Shown: piece after piece, positions 16,486 to 26,411 of the stretch
How positions within the stretch are numbered: position 1 is the first letter of the stretch
How the letters are laid out: each line of letters starts with the position of its first letter
Source of the DNA: Stenotrophomonas daejeonensis
GTDB lineage: Bacteria > Pseudomonadota > Gammaproteobacteria > Xanthomonadales > Xanthomonadaceae
Length of the DNA: 48,163 bases
Assembly: GCF_001431505.1 (NCBI RefSeq)
Contig: NZ_LDJP01000042.1
Span: 1 to 48,163, forward strand
Reading direction: 5' to 3'
Notes under the pieces: generated by a model
The model's database searches: none
Told to the model about the DNA's origin: nothing
Seen by the model: only the letters and a program-made list of their open reading frames with translations
Position numbers and translations under genes: made by a program

Positions 16486-17560
16486 ACTGGCCCGTTGGTT
16501 GCAGCAGCTGGACGATCTGTTCCGGTTGTTCAACTACCTCACCTTCCGCGGCATCCTCGCCGCGCTGACCGCGCTGGGCCTGTCGCTGTGGCTCGGCCCG
16601 GCGGCGATCCGCCGGCTGGCGCAGCTCAAGGGCGGCCAGCCGATCCGCAAGGACGGCCCGCAGTCGCACTTCTCCAAGGCCGGCACGCCGACCATGGGCG
16701 GCGGCCTGATCCTGCTGTCGGTGCTGATGGCGGTGCTGCTGTGGGGCGACCTGCGCAACCGCTACGTGTGGCTGGTGATGGCGGTGATGCTGTGCTTCGG
16801 CGCCATCGGCTGGTACGACGACTGGATCAAGATCGCAAAACGCGACCCCAACGGCCTGAAGTCGCGCTGGAAGTATCTGCTGCAGTCGATCTTCGGCCTC
16901 GGCGCCGGCCTGTTCCTGTTCTACACGGCCGACGTGCCGGCGGCGCTGACCCTGTACATCCCGATGTTCAAGGCCATCGCGCTGCCGTTGGCCGGCATCA
17001 GCTTCGTGGCCATCGCCTACTTCTGGATCGTCGGCTTCTCCAACGCGGTCAACCTCACCGACGGCCTCGACGGCCTGGCGATCATGCCGACCGTGCTGGT
17101 CGCCTGCGCGCTGGGCGTGTTCGCCTACGCCTCGGGCAATGCGGTGTTCTCCAGCTACCTGCAGATCCCGCAGATTCCCGGCGCCGGCGAACTGGTCATC
17201 ATCTGCGCGGCGATCGCCGGCGCGGGGCTGGGCTTTTTGTGGTTCAACACCTACCCGGCGATGGTGTTCATGGGCGACGTCGGCGCGCTGGCGCTGGGCG
17301 CGGTGCTGGGCACCATCGCGGTGATCGTGCGCCAGGAGCTGGTGCTGGTGGTGATGGGCGGCGTGTTCGTGATCGAGACGCTGTCGGTGATGATCCAGGT
17401 CGCCAGCTTCAAGCTGACCGGCAAGCGCGTGTTCCGCATGGCGCCGATCCACCACCACTTCGAGCTGAAGGGCTGGCCGGAGCCGCGGGTGATCGTGCGC
17501 TTCTGGATCATCTCGGTGGTGCTGGTGCTGATCGGCCTGGCGACGTTGAAGGTGCGCTGA
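16475..17560 (+). CDS. mraY: Phospho-MurNAc-pentapeptide transferase MraY
   Basis: A 361-residue polytopic inner-membrane enzyme that transfers phospho-MurNAc-pentapeptide to undecaprenyl phosphate, forming lipid I. About ten hydrophobic segments are visible. Catalytic and Mg2+-binding motifs are [18 protein letters not shown] and VFMGDVGAL, and [13 protein letters not shown] is the conserved cytoplasmic loop. The ATG at 16475 lies inside the murF end, and the TGA overlaps the ftsW ATG (TGATG). There is no murD between mraY and ftsW, unlike in Escherichia coli. Confidence 0.96.
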   Translation: MLLELARWLQQLDDLFRLFNYLTFRGILAALTALGLSLWLGPAAIRRLAQLKGGQPIRKDGPQSHFSKAGTPTMGGGLILLSVLMAVLLWGDLRNRYVWLVMAVMLCFGAIGWYDDWIKIAKRDPNGLKSRWKYLLQSIFGLGAGLFLFYTADVPAALTLYIPMFKAIALPLAGISFVAIAYFWIVGFSNAVNLTDGLDGLAIMPTVLVACALGVFAYASGNAVFSSYLQIPQIPGAGELVIICAAIAGAGLGFLWFNTYPAMVFMGDVGALALGAVLGTIAVIVRQELVLVVMGGVFVIETLSVMIQVASFKLTGKRVFRMAPIHHHFELKGWPEPRVIVRFWIISVVLVLIGLATLKVR

Positions 17561-18867
17561 TGGACGATTACGCGCGCCAGGCGACCCGGCTCGAAGCGAT
17601 CGGCGGCCACTACGACAAGTGGCTGCTGGGCGCCGCCGTGGCGCTGGCGTCGCTGGGCATCGTGATGGTGGCGTCCAGCTCCATCGCGTTGACCCGGAGC
17701 CCGTTCTATTACCTCGACCGCCACCTGCTGTTCATCGCCATCGGCGCGGTGCTGGCAGCGGTGGCCATGCGCGTCGAGCTGAAGAAGGTGGAGGAGCACA
17801 ACCGCCTGTTGCTGGTCGCCTGCGCGGTGCTGCTGCTGGTGGTGTTCGTGCCCGGCCTGGGCAGCACCGTCAACGGCGCGCGGCGCTGGATCAACCTGGG
17901 CGTCTCCAAGTTCCAGACGGTCGAGGCGGTGAAGGTGCTGTACATCGTCTGGCTGTCCAGCTACCTGGTGCGCTTCCGCGACGAGGTCAACGCCACTTGG
18001 CCGGCGATGCTCAAGCCGGTGGGCGTGGTCGGCTTCCTGGTGTGCCTGCTGCTGTTGCAACCGGATTTCGGCTCCTCGACGCTGCTGCTGGGCATCACCA
18101 TCTGCATGCTGGTGCTGGGTGGCGCGCAGATGAAGCGCATCGTGCTGCCGGCGCTGGTGCTGCTGGCCGCGCTGGTAATGCTGGTGATCATCGAGCCATA
18201 CCGCATGGCCCGCGTCACTTCGTTCATGGACCCGTGGGTGGACCAGCTGGGTTCGGGTTACCAGCTGTCCAACGCCTTGATGGCGATCGGCCGCGGCGAA
18301 TGGTTCGGCGTGGGCCTGGGTGCATCGATCCAGAAGCTCAACTACCTGCCCGAGGCGCATACCGACTTCATCTTCTCGGTGATCGCCGAGGAGTTGGGTT
18401 TCGCCGGGGTGTGCAGCATCGTCGCGCTGTATGCGCTGCTGGTCGGTCGCGCACTGTGGCTGGGCATGCGCTGCATCGAGATGCGCCGCCACTTCGCCGG
18501 CTACATTGCCTTCGGCATCGCCCTGTGGATCGGCCTGCAGACCTTCGTGTCGATCGGCGTCAACCTCGGCATCCTGCCGACCAAGGGCCTGACCCTGCCG
18601 CTGATTTCCTCCGGCGGCTCCAGCGTGATGATGACCTGCGTGGCGATCGGCGTGCTGCTGCGGGTGTCGTGGGAATACAACCGCGCGGTGCGCCGCCAGG
18701 AAGTGCGCGAGGAGGACAGCGAGCCGCTGTTCGAGGCCGCCGAGGACGAACCGGCGGCGACGCCGGCCACCGCCGGCGCCATCGCCGTGGCGATGCAGCG
18801 GAGTGCCGCGCGCGGCACCAGCCGCATGCAGCAGCGGGTCGAACCCACCTTCGGGAGGATCGCGTGA
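17560..18867 (+). CDS. ftsW: Peptidoglycan glycosyltransferase FtsW (SEDS)
   Basis: A 435-residue SEDS protein that polymerises septal glycan strands together with FtsI. The membrane core (about residues 20-385) has the family signatures [52 protein letters not shown] and PLISSGGSS. The C-terminal tail of about 50 residues is cytoplasmic and alanine- and arginine-rich. The ATG overlaps the mraY stop and the TGA overlaps the murG ATG. The length is usual. Confidence 0.95.
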   Translation: MDDYARQATRLEAIGGHYDKWLLGAAVALASLGIVMVASSSIALTRSPFYYLDRHLLFIAIGAVLAAVAMRVELKKVEEHNRLLLVACAVLLLVVFVPGLGSTVNGARRWINLGVSKFQTVEAVKVLYIVWLSSYLVRFRDEVNATWPAMLKPVGVVGFLVCLLLLQPDFGSSTLLLGITICMLVLGGAQMKRIVLPALVLLAALVMLVIIEPYRMARVTSFMDPWVDQLGSGYQLSNALMAIGRGEWFGVGLGASIQKLNYLPEAHTDFIFSVIAEELGFAGVCSIVALYALLVGRALWLGMRCIEMRRHFAGYIAFGIALWIGLQTFVSIGVNLGILPTKGLTLPLISSGGSSVMMTCVAIGVLLRVSWEYNRAVRRQEVREEDSEPLFEAAEDEPAATPATAGAIAVAMQRSAARGTSRMQQRVEPTFGRIA

Positions 18868-20117
18868 TGGTCGGCCCGTCGATGCGGCAGCGCCCGGTGC
18901 TGATCATGGCCGGCGGTACCGGTGGCCACATCTTCCCCGGCCTGGCGGTCGCCAAAGTGCTGCGCGCGCGCGGCATCCCGGTGACGTGGCTGGGCGCCGA
19001 CGGCGCGATGGAAACCCGGCTGGTGCCGCAGCACGACATCGCCCTCGACACGCTCGCCATCAGCGGCCTGCGCGGCAAGGGCAAGCTGGCGCTGCTGGGC
19101 GCGCCGCTGCGGGTGATGCGCGCGATCCGCGCGGCCGGTTTCATCCTGCGCGAGCGCAACCCGCGCGCCGTGGTCGCCTTCGGCGGCTTCGCCTCCGGCC
19201 CCGGCGGCATCGCCGCGCGCCTGCACGGGTTGCCGTTGCTGGTGCACGAGCAGAACCGCGCGCCGGGCCTGACCAACCGCATCCTGTCGCGCGTCGCACG
19301 CCGCGTGCTGACCGGCTTCCCAGGCAGCTTCGCCGCGCGCGAGGAAGTGGTCGGCAACCCGGTGCGCGCCGAGATCGCCGCGTTGCCGGCGCCGGAACAG
19401 CGCCTTGCCGGCCGCGGCGGCCCGATGCGCGTGCTGGTGCTCGGCGGCAGCCAGGGCGCGCGCGCGCTGAACAACGCCATGCCGCAGGCGCTGGCCGCGC
19501 TGGGCAACAGCGTCGCCATCGAGGTCTGGCACCAGTGCGGCGAGAAGCTGCACGGCGAAGCGCAGCAGGCATACCGCGACGCCGGCGTCGAAGGCCGCGT
19601 CGATGCCTTCATCACCGACATGGCCGCGGCCTATGAATGGGCCGACCTGGTGGTGTGCCGTTCCGGTGCTTCCACCCTGGCCGAACTGTGCGCGGTCGGC
19701 ATCGGCAGCGTGCTGGTGCCGTTCGCCGCCGCGGTCGACGACCACCAGACCCGCAATGCCGACTACCTGGTCGAACGCGGTGCCGCCGAGTTGCTGAAAC
19801 AGGACGACGCGCTGGCCGCCAACCTCGAAGGCGTGCTGCGCGCGCTGGCCGGCACCGCCGAGCGCCGCCTGCGGATGGCGCAGGCCGCGCGCGCGCTGGC
19901 CATGCCCGATGCGGCCGAACGCATCGCCGACATCATCCTGGAAGAAGCGGGGAACGGGGAGCCGGGAACCGGGAATGGCCGCGAACAGGACAACCAGCAG
20001 GAACACACATCGATGCATCCAGACAAGGGCGTGAACCGGATTGCCGGCGGCGCGCAGCGTTCTCCCATTCCCGTTCCCCCGTTCTCCGTTCCCGGCTCCA
20101 CCGGAGGCCGTGCATGA
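18867..20117 (+). CDS. murG: UDP-GlcNAc transferase MurG with repeat-encoded tail
   Basis: A 416-residue peripheral membrane glycosyltransferase that converts lipid I into lipid II. The N-terminal motif [16 protein letters not shown], then [10 protein letters not shown], and in the C-terminal domain [11 protein letters not shown] and [11 protein letters not shown] bind the lipid and UDP-GlcNAc. MurG is usually about 355-360 residues. Here the normal end, [12 protein letters not shown], is followed by about 55 residues of low complexity encoded by heptamer-rich repeat DNA (19949-20103). The stop still overlaps the murC ATG (ATGA), and GGAGG for murC lies right after the repeat. Confidence 0.93.
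   Translation: MVGPSMRQRPVLIMAGGTGGHIFPGLAVAKVLRARGIPVTWLGADGAMETRLVPQHDIALDTLAISGLRGKGKLALLGAPLRVMRAIRAAGFILRERNPRAVVAFGGFASGPGGIAARLHGLPLLVHEQNRAPGLTNRILSRVARRVLTGFPGSFAAREEVVGNPVRAEIAALPAPEQRLAGRGGPMRVLVLGGSQGARALNNAMPQALAALGNSVAIEVWHQCGEKLHGEAQQAYRDAGVEGRVDAFITDMAAAYEWADLVVCRSGASTLAELCAVGIGSVLVPFAAAVDDHQTRNADYLVERGAAELLKQDDALAANLEGVLRALAGTAERRLRMAQAARALAMPDAAERIADIILEEAGNGEPGTGNGREQDNQQEHTSMHPDKGVNRIAGGAQRSPIPVPPFSVPGSTGGRA
19949..20103. repeat. Heptamer-rich repeat pair at the murG 3' end
   Basis: The left arm (19949-19978) consists of purine units such as GGGAACC and GGGAATG. The right arm (20060-20103) consists of pyrimidine units such as CGTTCCC and CATTCCC. The arms are complementary in pattern but not identical, and about 80 bases lie between them. 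The entire element is translated as the extra C-terminus of MurG. Confidence 0.7.
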
Positions 20118-21553
20118 TCCGCCGCCTGCACGACACCACCGACCTGGTGCGCGCCTTCCCGCGCGTGCATTTCGTCGGCATCGGCGGCACCGGCATGAGC
20201 GGCATCGCCGAGGTGATGCTGACCCTGGGCTATGAAGTCTCCGGCTCGGACAACGCCGACAACGCCGCCACCCGCCGCCTGGCGCGGCTGGGCGCACGGG
20301 TGATGCGCGGGCACTCGGCCGCCAACGTGCTGGGCACCGACTGCATCGTCGTTTCCAGCGCGATCCGCGACGACAACCCGGAGCTGATGGAGGCGCGCAG
20401 CCAGCGCATCCCGATCATGCCGCGCGCGGCGATGCTGGCCGAGCTGATGCGCTTCCGCCGCGGCATCGCCGTAGCCGGTACCCACGGCAAGACCACCACC
20501 ACCTCGCTGACCGCCGCGGTGCTCAGCGAGGGCGGGCTGGACCCGACCTTCGTCATCGGCGGGCAGCTGCTCGCCGCCGGTGCCAACGCCAAGCTCGGCG
20601 GCGGCCAGTGGCTGGTGGCCGAGGCCGACGAGAGCGATGGCAGCTTCCTGCGCCTGAACCCGCTGGTGGCAGTGATCACCAACATCGACGCCGACCATCT
20701 CGAGAACTATGGCGGCGACTTCGCCCGGGTGCAGGCCGCGTTCGCCGAATTCCTGCAACGCCTGCCGTTCTACGGGCTGGCGGTGCTGTGCATCGACGAC
20801 CCCGAGGTGGCCGCGCTGGCCGCCACCACGCCGCGCCACGTGATGACCTACGGCATGGGCGGCAACGCCGACGTGCGCGCCGAGGACGTGGTGCAGGACG
20901 GCGCGCGCATGCGCTTCACCCTGCGCCTGCCCGAAGGCAGCAGCGTGCCGGTGACGCTGGCGCTGCCGGGCCGCCACAACGTGCTCAACGCGCTGGCCGC
21001 GGCCGCCATCGGCTGGCAGTTGGGCGTGGCGCCGGAGACCATCGCCGCGGCGCTGGAGAAGTTCCAGGGCGTGGGCCGCCGCTTCAACGACCTCGGCGTC
21101 GTCGCCACCGGCAAGGGCGCGGCGGTGCGGGTCATCGACGACTACGGCCACCACCCGCGCGAACTGGCCGCGGTGTTCGCCGCCGCGCGTGGCGGCTGGC
21201 CGGAACAGCGCCTGGTGGTGGCGTTCCAGCCGCACCGCTACAGCCGCACCCGCGACCAGTTCGACGCGTTCGCCGCGGTGCTGTCGGAGGTGGACGCGCT
21301 GGTGCTCAGCGAGGTCTACCCGGCCGGCGAGGCGCCGATCCCCGGCGCCGATTCCCGGTCGCTGGCCCGCGCCATCCGCGCGCGCGGCCGCAGCGAACCT
21401 GTGGTGGTCGGCCACGCCGGCGACCTGGTGTCGGTGCTGCCGGACGTGCTGCGCGACGGCGACCTGCTGCTGATGATGGGCGCCGGCGACATCGGCCACG
21501 TCGCCCAGCAGATCGCCACCGGCGGCTTCCTGGCGGAGGGTGCCGACGAATGA
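20114..21553 (+). CDS. murC: UDP-MurNAc-L-alanine ligase MurC
   Basis: A 479-residue Mur ligase that starts the stem peptide by adding L-alanine to UDP-MurNAc. The N-terminal UDP-binding motif is [16 protein letters not shown] and the ATP P-loop is [11 protein letters not shown], with EADESDGSF and [10 protein letters not shown] further on. The ATG overlaps the murG stop with GGAGG about 7 bases upstream. The TGA overlaps the ATG of a small ORF that leads to ftsQ. The ddlB gene that usually follows murC is missing. Confidence 0.95.
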   Translation: MIRRLHDTTDLVRAFPRVHFVGIGGTGMSGIAEVMLTLGYEVSGSDNADNAATRRLARLGARVMRGHSAANVLGTDCIVVSSAIRDDNPELMEARSQRIPIMPRAAMLAELMRFRRGIAVAGTHGKTTTTSLTAAVLSEGGLDPTFVIGGQLLAAGANAKLGGGQWLVAEADESDGSFLRLNPLVAVITNIDADHLENYGGDFARVQAAFAEFLQRLPFYGLAVLCIDDPEVAALAATTPRHVMTYGMGGNADVRAEDVVQDGARMRFTLRLPEGSSVPVTLALPGRHNVLNALAAAAIGWQLGVAPETIAAALEKFQGVGRRFNDLGVVATGKGAAVRVIDDYGHHPRELAAVFAAARGGWPEQRLVVAFQPHRYSRTRDQFDAFAAVLSEVDALVLSEVYPAGEAPIPGADSRSLARAIRARGRSEPVVVGHAGDLVSVLPDVLRDGDLLLMMGAGDIGHVAQQIATGGFLAEGADE

Positions 21554-21642
21554 TCCGCGCCCTGCGCCCGTCGCGCCGTACCCATGCTGCCGCATCGCCG
21601 GCAGGCATGCGTGCGCGTGTGGCTTGGAGGTGCGCGCGATGA
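21550..21642 (+). CDS. Possible bridging small ORF between murC and ftsQ
   Basis: A 30-codon ORF whose ATG overlaps the murC stop (ATGA) and whose TGA overlaps the ftsQ start (ATGA at 21639-21642). The peptide begins [19 protein letters not shown] and is strongly basic. GGAGG lies about 10 bases upstream of its ATG. It occupies the site where ddlB stands in related genomes, so it may be a deletion scar or a coupling ORF. I see no similarity to D-Ala-D-Ala ligase in it. Confidence 0.3.
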   Translation: MIRALRPSRRTHAAASPAGMRARVAWRCAR

Positions 21643-22367
21643 ACGCCCTGCTGCGCATCCTCGCCTGGCTGCTGGCCATCGCCTTGGTGGCGTTGCCGGT
21701 GGTGGCCGTGCTCAACGGCTGGGTCGGCGCCGAGCGCTGGCCGCTGACGAAGCTGCGCGTGCATGGCGAGTTCAAGCGCGTGCCCGGCGAGGAGCTGCAG
21801 AAGGCGCTGCTGCCGTATGCGCGCGCCGGTTTCTTCGCGGTCAGGCTGCAGGACGCGCAGCAGGCGGTGGAGCAGCTGCCGTGGGTGGCGAGCGCGCAGG
21901 TGCGCAAGCAGTGGCCGGACGTGCTGGAGGTCAGCGTGGTCGAGCACAGGCCGTTCGCGCGCTGGGGCGAGGACCGGCTGCTGTCCGAGCAGGGCCAGCT
22001 GTTCGCGGTGCCACGCGGGCTGGAGCACGCGCCGCTGCCGCAGCTCGACGGCCCGGACGGCAAGACCGCCGAAGTGGTCGAGCTCTACAACGATTCGCGC
22101 GCGCTGTTCGCGCCGGCCGGGGTGGACGTGCGCCGGCTGGCGATGGACGCGCGCGGCAGCTGGTCGTTGGCGCTGGACAACGGCACCGAGGTCGTCGTCG
22201 GCCGCAACGACGCGCGTTCGCGGCTGGCCCGCTTCGTGCGCGTGCTGCCGCAGCTCACCCGCGCCCAGGTGCCGATCGTGCGCGCCGACCTCCGCTACAC
22301 CAATGGTTTCACGCTGAGCTGGGGAACCCCGCCGCCGGCAACAAAGCAGACGCAGGACAGGACATGA
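21639..22367 (+). CDS. ftsQ: Cell division protein FtsQ
   Basis: A 242-residue bitopic inner-membrane protein that recruits FtsL-FtsB. A membrane segment spans about residues 6-24 (ILAWLLAIALVALPVVAVL). The periplasmic POTRA domain starts around WPLTKLRVHGEF, and the beta domain includes QLPWVASAQVRKQWPDVLEV and VEHRPFARWG. GGAGGT lies about 8 bases before the ATG at 21639; the frame is open from 21540 but that start is less likely. The TGA overlaps the ftsA ATG. Confidence 0.93.
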   Translation: MNALLRILAWLLAIALVALPVVAVLNGWVGAERWPLTKLRVHGEFKRVPGEELQKALLPYARAGFFAVRLQDAQQAVEQLPWVASAQVRKQWPDVLEVSVVEHRPFARWGEDRLLSEQGQLFAVPRGLEHAPLPQLDGPDGKTAEVVELYNDSRALFAPAGVDVRRLAMDARGSWSLALDNGTEVVVGRNDARSRLARFVRVLPQLTRAQVPIVRADLRYTNGFTLSWGTPPPATKQTQDRT

Positions 22368-23599
22368 ATCGCAAGGGTGACAAATCGTTGATCGTCGGGC
22401 TGGACATCGGCACCTCCAAGGTGGTGGCGCTGGTGGGCGAGTACTCGCCGGGCAGCCCGATCGAGGTCATCGGCATCGGCTCGCACGAATCGCGCGGGCT
22501 CAAGCGCGGCGTGGTGGTGGACATCGAATCGACCGTGCAGTCGATCCAGCGCGCGATCGAGGAAGCCGAGCTGATGGCCGGCTGCGAGATCCGCTCGGTC
22601 TACGCCTCCATCTCCGGCAACCACGTGCAGTGCCGAAACTCGCAGGGCATCACCCCGATCCGCGAGGGTGAGGTGACCTGGGGCGACCTCGACCGGGTGC
22701 TGGAGGCGGCCAAGGCGGTGGCGATCCCGGCCGACCAGAAGATCCTGCACGCGATCCCGCGCGAGTACGTGCTGGACGACTCGCAGGAGGGCATCCGCAA
22801 CCCGGTCGGCATGACCGGCGTGCGCCTGGAAGTGCACGCGCACCTGGTGGTGTGCGCGCAGTCGGCCGCGGCCAACATCAGCAAGTGCGTGCAGAAGTGC
22901 GGCCTGCAGGTCGATGACCTGGTGCTGTCGTCGCTGGCTTCCTCGGTGGCGGTGCTGACCGCCGACGAGCGCGAGCTGGGCGTGGTGATGGTGGACATGG
23001 GCGCCGGCACCACCGACATCGCGGTGTTCGTGCAGGGTGCCATCTGCCACACCGCCTCGCTGCCGATCGCCGGCGACCACGTCACCAACGACATCGCGCA
23101 CATGCTGCGCACGCCGACCCCGGAGGCCGAGCAGATCAAGGTGCGCTACGCCTGCGCGCTGGCGCAGCTGGCCACCGCCGAGGAAAGCATCCAGGTGCCC
23201 TCGGTCGGCGACCGCCCGCCGCGGCGTATGCCGCGCGCCTCGCTGGCGCAGGCGGTGCAGGGCCGCTACGAGGAAATCTTCGAGATGGTGCAGGCCGAAC
23301 TGCGTCGCTCCGGCTTCGAGGAGATGGTGCGCGCCGGCATGGTGCTCACCGGCGGCGCCTCGAAGATGGAGGGCGTGGTCGAGCTGGCCGAGGAAATGCT
23401 GCAGATGCCGGTGCGCGTGGGCATCCCCCAGCACGTCACCGGGCTGGGCGAAGTGGTCGGCAACCCGGTGCACGCCACCGGCGTGGGCCTGCTGCTGATG
23501 GGCAGCCAGATCGAGCATCCGCGGCGGCCGTCGCTGCCGGTCGGGCGCGCCGGCACGTTGTTCAACAAGTTGAAGAACTGGTTCCGCGGCGAGTTCTGA
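22364..23599 (+). CDS. ftsA: Cell division protein FtsA
   Basis: A 411-residue actin-like ATPase that tethers FtsZ to the membrane and connects it to the periplasmic divisome. Motifs are [16 protein letters not shown] (phosphate 1), the SHS2/1C region around [23 protein letters not shown] (phosphate 2) and [11 protein letters not shown] (adenosine). The C-terminal amphipathic membrane-targeting helix is [13 protein letters not shown]. The ATG overlaps the ftsQ stop. A gap of 125 bases with a heptamer repeat separates it from ftsZ. Confidence 0.96.
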   Translation: MNRKGDKSLIVGLDIGTSKVVALVGEYSPGSPIEVIGIGSHESRGLKRGVVVDIESTVQSIQRAIEEAELMAGCEIRSVYASISGNHVQCRNSQGITPIREGEVTWGDLDRVLEAAKAVAIPADQKILHAIPREYVLDDSQEGIRNPVGMTGVRLEVHAHLVVCAQSAAANISKCVQKCGLQVDDLVLSSLASSVAVLTADERELGVVMVDMGAGTTDIAVFVQGAICHTASLPIAGDHVTNDIAHMLRTPTPEAEQIKVRYACALAQLATAEESIQVPSVGDRPPRRMPRASLAQAVQGRYEEIFEMVQAELRRSGFEEMVRAGMVLTGGASKMEGVVELAEEMLQMPVRVGIPQHVTGLGEVVGNPVHATGVGLLLMGSQIEHPRRPSLPVGRAGTLFNKLKNWFRGEF

Positions 23600-23623
23600 G
23601 CGTCGCGGGCCGGCTGTGGAAAG

Positions 23624-23645
23624 AGCGGAAGGCGGAAGGGCGGAA
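23624..23645. repeat. Short heptamer array between ftsA and ftsZ
   Basis: AGCGGAA, GGCGGAA and GGGCGGAA follow each other in the gap; the third unit has one extra G. It resembles the 7-bp-unit arms at the ends of rsmH, murF and murG. The rest of the gap shows only the ftsZ Shine-Dalgarno. Confidence 0.5.
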
Positions 23646-23724
23646 GACGATTGGCGGTAACGCAACACCAACTAGAAGAGATGCCGGCCCACGGGTCGGG
23701 TTCCAACATAACGAGGACATGGAC

Positions 23725-24954
23725 ATGGCACATTTCGAACTGATCGAGAAGATGGCACCCAATGCGGTGATCAAGGTGGTGGGCGTGGGCGGCGGCGGCG
23801 GCAACGCCGTGGCGCACATGGTCAACGGCAGCATCGACGGCGTGGAGTTCATCACCGCCAACACCGATTCGCAGGCGATCAAGAACTGCGGCGCCAAGCT
23901 GCAGCTGCAGCTCGGCACCAACGTCACCAAGGGCCTGGGCGCCGGCGCCAACCCGGAAGTCGGCCGCCAGGCCGCGCTGGAGGACCGCGAGCGCATCATG
24001 GACGCCCTGCAGGGCGCGGACATGGTGTTCATCACCGCCGGCATGGGCGGCGGCACCGGCACCGGCGCGGCGCCGGTGGTGGCGCAGCTGGCCAAGGAAA
24101 TGGGCATCCTGACCGTGGCCGTGGTCACCAAGCCGTTCCCGTTCGAGGGCCGCCGCCGCATGCAGGTGGCGCTCAAGGGCATCGAGGAACTGAGCCAGCA
24201 CGTCGATTCGCTGATCACCATTCCGAATGAAAAGCTGATCACCGTGCTCGGCCGCAACGCGACGATGGTGCAGGCCTTCCGCGCCGCCAACGACGTGCTG
24301 CAGGGCGCGGTGCAGGGCATCGCCGACCTGATCGTGCGCCCGGGCCTGATCAACGTCGACTTCGCCGACGTGCGCACCGTGATGTCGGAAATGGGCCTGG
24401 CGATGATGGGCACCGGCACCGCCCGCGGCGACGACCGCGCCCAGGCCGCCGCCGAGGCCGCGATCCAGAACCCGCTGCTGGACGACGTCAACCTGGCCGG
24501 CGCCAACGGCGTGCTGGTCAACATCAGCGCCGGCACCGACATCACCATGAGCGAGTTCGACGAGATCGGCCGCACCGTGCACGCCTTCGCCTCGGAGGAC
24601 GCCACCGTGGTCATCGGCACCGTGATCGACCCGGACCTGGGCGACGAGATCAAGGTGACCGTGGTCGCCACCGGCCTGAACCGTGCCGTCGCCAAGGGCG
24701 CCCAGCGTCCCGGCGAGCGCGCGCCGATCAAGCTGGTGCGCAACGCCACCACCGGCCAGCCGGAGTTCGGCGGCGACTACGAGAGCCCGGCCGACGCCGT
24801 GGCCCGCGCGGTCGGCAGCTCGCTCAGCACCGGCCTGCGCCGCCCGAGCTCGGACACGGTGGCCGCATCGGCCCCGGCCGCGCCGACCGCCGCCGCCGAA
24901 CTGCCCAGCGACTACCTGGACATTCCGGCGTTCCTGCGTCGCCAGGCCGACTGA
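23725..24954 (+). CDS. ftsZ: Cell division protein FtsZ
   Basis: A 409-residue tubulin-like GTPase that forms the Z ring. The GTP-binding signature is [12 protein letters not shown], with the N-terminal [10 protein letters not shown] loop and the T7-loop around [11 protein letters not shown]. The variable linker (about 325-390) is Ala/Pro-rich, and the conserved C-terminal peptide is [12 protein letters not shown]. The ATG at 23725 ([10 protein letters not shown]) is preferred over the one at 23719 because GAGG then sits 8 bases upstream. The last 22 bases, stop included, recur at 25061-25082. Confidence 0.96.
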   Translation: MAHFELIEKMAPNAVIKVVGVGGGGGNAVAHMVNGSIDGVEFITANTDSQAIKNCGAKLQLQLGTNVTKGLGAGANPEVGRQAALEDRERIMDALQGADMVFITAGMGGGTGTGAAPVVAQLAKEMGILTVAVVTKPFPFEGRRRMQVALKGIEELSQHVDSLITIPNEKLITVLGRNATMVQAFRAANDVLQGAVQGIADLIVRPGLINVDFADVRTVMSEMGLAMMGTGTARGDDRAQAAAEAAIQNPLLDDVNLAGANGVLVNISAGTDITMSEFDEIGRTVHAFASEDATVVIGTVIDPDLGDEIKVTVVATGLNRAVAKGAQRPGERAPIKLVRNATTGQPEFGGDYESPADAVARAVGSSLSTGLRRPSSDTVAASAPAAPTAAAELPSDYLDIPAFLRRQAD

Positions 24955-24993
24955 TGCCATCCCTGGCGAGGCATCGCGACTGCGGGACGTCCG

Positions 24994-25055
24994 GCCCGGC
25001 CATCCGTGGCCGGGCGCTCACCGCCGCGCGAAGCAGTGCTTCGCAAACGCGGCGG
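24994..25055. repeat. Hairpins downstream of ftsZ
   Basis: GCCCGGCCA-TCCG-TGGCCGGGC (24994-25015) is a perfect 9-bp stem. GCGAAGC-AGT-GCTTCGC (25028-25044) follows, flanked by CCGCCGC and GCGGCGG. No T-tract follows either, so they may be repeats or RNA-stabilising structures. Confidence 0.5.
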
Positions 25056-25060
25056 TTCGC

Positions 25061-25082
25061 CCTGCGTCGCCAGGCCGACTGA
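25061..25082 (+). repeat. Copy of the ftsZ 3' end
   Basis: These 22 bases are identical to 24933-24954, which encode the last residues LRRQAD and the stop codon of FtsZ. The distance between copies is 128 bases. It looks like the scar of a tandem duplication or recombination. Confidence 0.75.
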
Positions 25083-25175
25083 CCGCAGCGGAACGACCGG
25101 GTGGCCCTGGCCGCCCGGCCGCGGCAACACGACGCCGGGGTTGTCCTCCCCGGCGGGCGGCACCATGTCCTTTGT

Positions 25176-25206
25176 CGCCGGTCCGGTGCCGGACCGGCGG
25201 CATTTT
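25176..25206 (+). terminator. Possible terminator between ftsZ and lpxC
   Basis: CGCCGGTCCG and CGGACCGGCG form a 10-bp stem with the loop GTGC, followed by GCATTTT. It could end dcw transcription before lpxC. The remaining bases to 25316 should hold the lpxC promoter; TATTCT at 25268-25273 is a possible -10, without a convincing -35. Confidence 0.45.
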
Positions 25207-25316
25207 CGGCAGCGCGGCGCTGCCGGCGCAGGCCGCTTCGCGGCGGCAGGGCGCGTGGTAACGCGTGTTATTCTTGTTTGAATGTCCGTGCCTGCACGGC
25301 CTCCGATCCCGAACCC

Positions 25317-26228
25317 ATGATCCAGCAGCGCACCCTCAAGAACACGATCCGCGCCACCGGCGTCGGCCTGCACAGCGGCGACAAGGTCTACATGACCCTG
25401 CGCCCGGCCCCGGTCGACCACGGCATCGTGTTCCGTCGCGTGGACCTGGACCCGGTGGTGGAAGTGCCGGCCCGTGCCGACCTGGTCACCGAGGTGACCC
25501 TGTGCACCGGCCTGACCTGCGAGGGCGCCAAGATCCAGACCGTCGAGCACCTGATGTCGGCGATGGCCGGCCTCGGCATCGACAACGCCATCGTCGAACT
25601 GTCCTCGGCCGAGCTGCCGATCATGGACGGCTCGGCCGGCCCGTTCGTGTTCCTGCTGCAGTCGGCCGGCATCGCCGAGCAGGATGCGGCCAAGCGCTTC
25701 ATGCGCATCCTCAAGCCGGTGGAAGTGCGCGACGGCGACAAGGTCGCCCGTTTCGAGCCCCACGAGGGCTACAAGCTCGGCTTCACCATCCAGTTCGACC
25801 ACCCGATGATCCCGGCCCGGCAGTCGCGGGCGGAAATCGACTTCTCCACCGCCGCCTACATCAAGGAAATCTCCCGTGCGCGCACCTTCGGCTTCATGCG
25901 CGACCTGGAGTACATGCGCGAGCGCAACCTCGGCCTGGGCGGCTCGATGGACAACGCCATCGTGCTGGACGAGTTCCGCGTACTGAACGACGACGGCCTG
26001 CGCTACGCCGACGAGTTCGTGCGCCACAAGATCCTCGACGCCATCGGCGACCTGTACCTGGCCGGCGGTCAGGTGCTCGGTGCCTACGAAGGCTTCAAGT
26101 CCGGCCATGCGCTCAACAACAAGCTGGTGCGCGCCCTGCTGGCCGATGAAAGCGCCTGGGAATGGGTCCGCTACGATGCCGCGGCCGCGCCCGGCCCCGT
26201 CGTCTACGGCGACGTCGCCTACGCCTGA
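25317..26228 (+). CDS. lpxC: UDP-3-O-acyl-N-acetylglucosamine deacetylase LpxC
   Basis: A 303-residue zinc amidase that carries out the committed step of lipid A synthesis. Zinc ligands are the His in [11 protein letters not shown] (about residue 78) and the His and Asp in [10 protein letters not shown], with a further catalytic His in SGHALNNKL. The N-terminus [20 protein letters not shown] is typical. The ATG at 25317 is chosen; the frame is open upstream from 25101 without homology. It follows the dcw cluster after a 362-base gap and is convergent with dciA. Confidence 0.96.
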   Translation: MIQQRTLKNTIRATGVGLHSGDKVYMTLRPAPVDHGIVFRRVDLDPVVEVPARADLVTEVTLCTGLTCEGAKIQTVEHLMSAMAGLGIDNAIVELSSAELPIMDGSAGPFVFLLQSAGIAEQDAAKRFMRILKPVEVRDGDKVARFEPHEGYKLGFTIQFDHPMIPARQSRAEIDFSTAAYIKEISRARTFGFMRDLEYMRERNLGLGGSMDNAIVLDEFRVLNDDGLRYADEFVRHKILDAIGDLYLAGGQVLGAYEGFKSGHALNNKLVRALLADESAWEWVRYDAAAAPGPVVYGDVAYA

Positions 26229-26372
26229 ATGCTGAATGGGCGGAACGCGCCCGTTGGCCGGCGGTGTGTCGGAAATGTGAAGCCCGCGGGAATTCCGGGC
26301 GATGCTTAACTTTAATTTAACGTTTCGCTAACTCCCGCCCTTCCAGTCGCGGCTAGGATTCCTGCCGGCTTG

Positions 26373-26398
26373 TCGCGGCGACCTTCGGGGTGCCGCGA
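26373..26398. terminator. Hairpin between convergent lpxC and dciA
   Basis: TCGCGGC and GCCGCGA pair around an inner CC-TTCG-GG. It lies next to the dciA stop and could serve both genes, although no T-tract is present. Upstream, 26305-26335 is a notably AT-rich stretch (TTAACTTTAATTTAACG) without an assigned role. Confidence 0.4.
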
Positions 26399-26411
26399 GC
26401 GTGGCGGAGGA

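Noticed and set aside
25006..25281. 91-codon open frame between ftsZ and lpxC
   Set aside because: It runs through hairpins and the duplicated ftsZ end, has no Shine-Dalgarno or domain pattern, and its residues reflect GC-rich noise.
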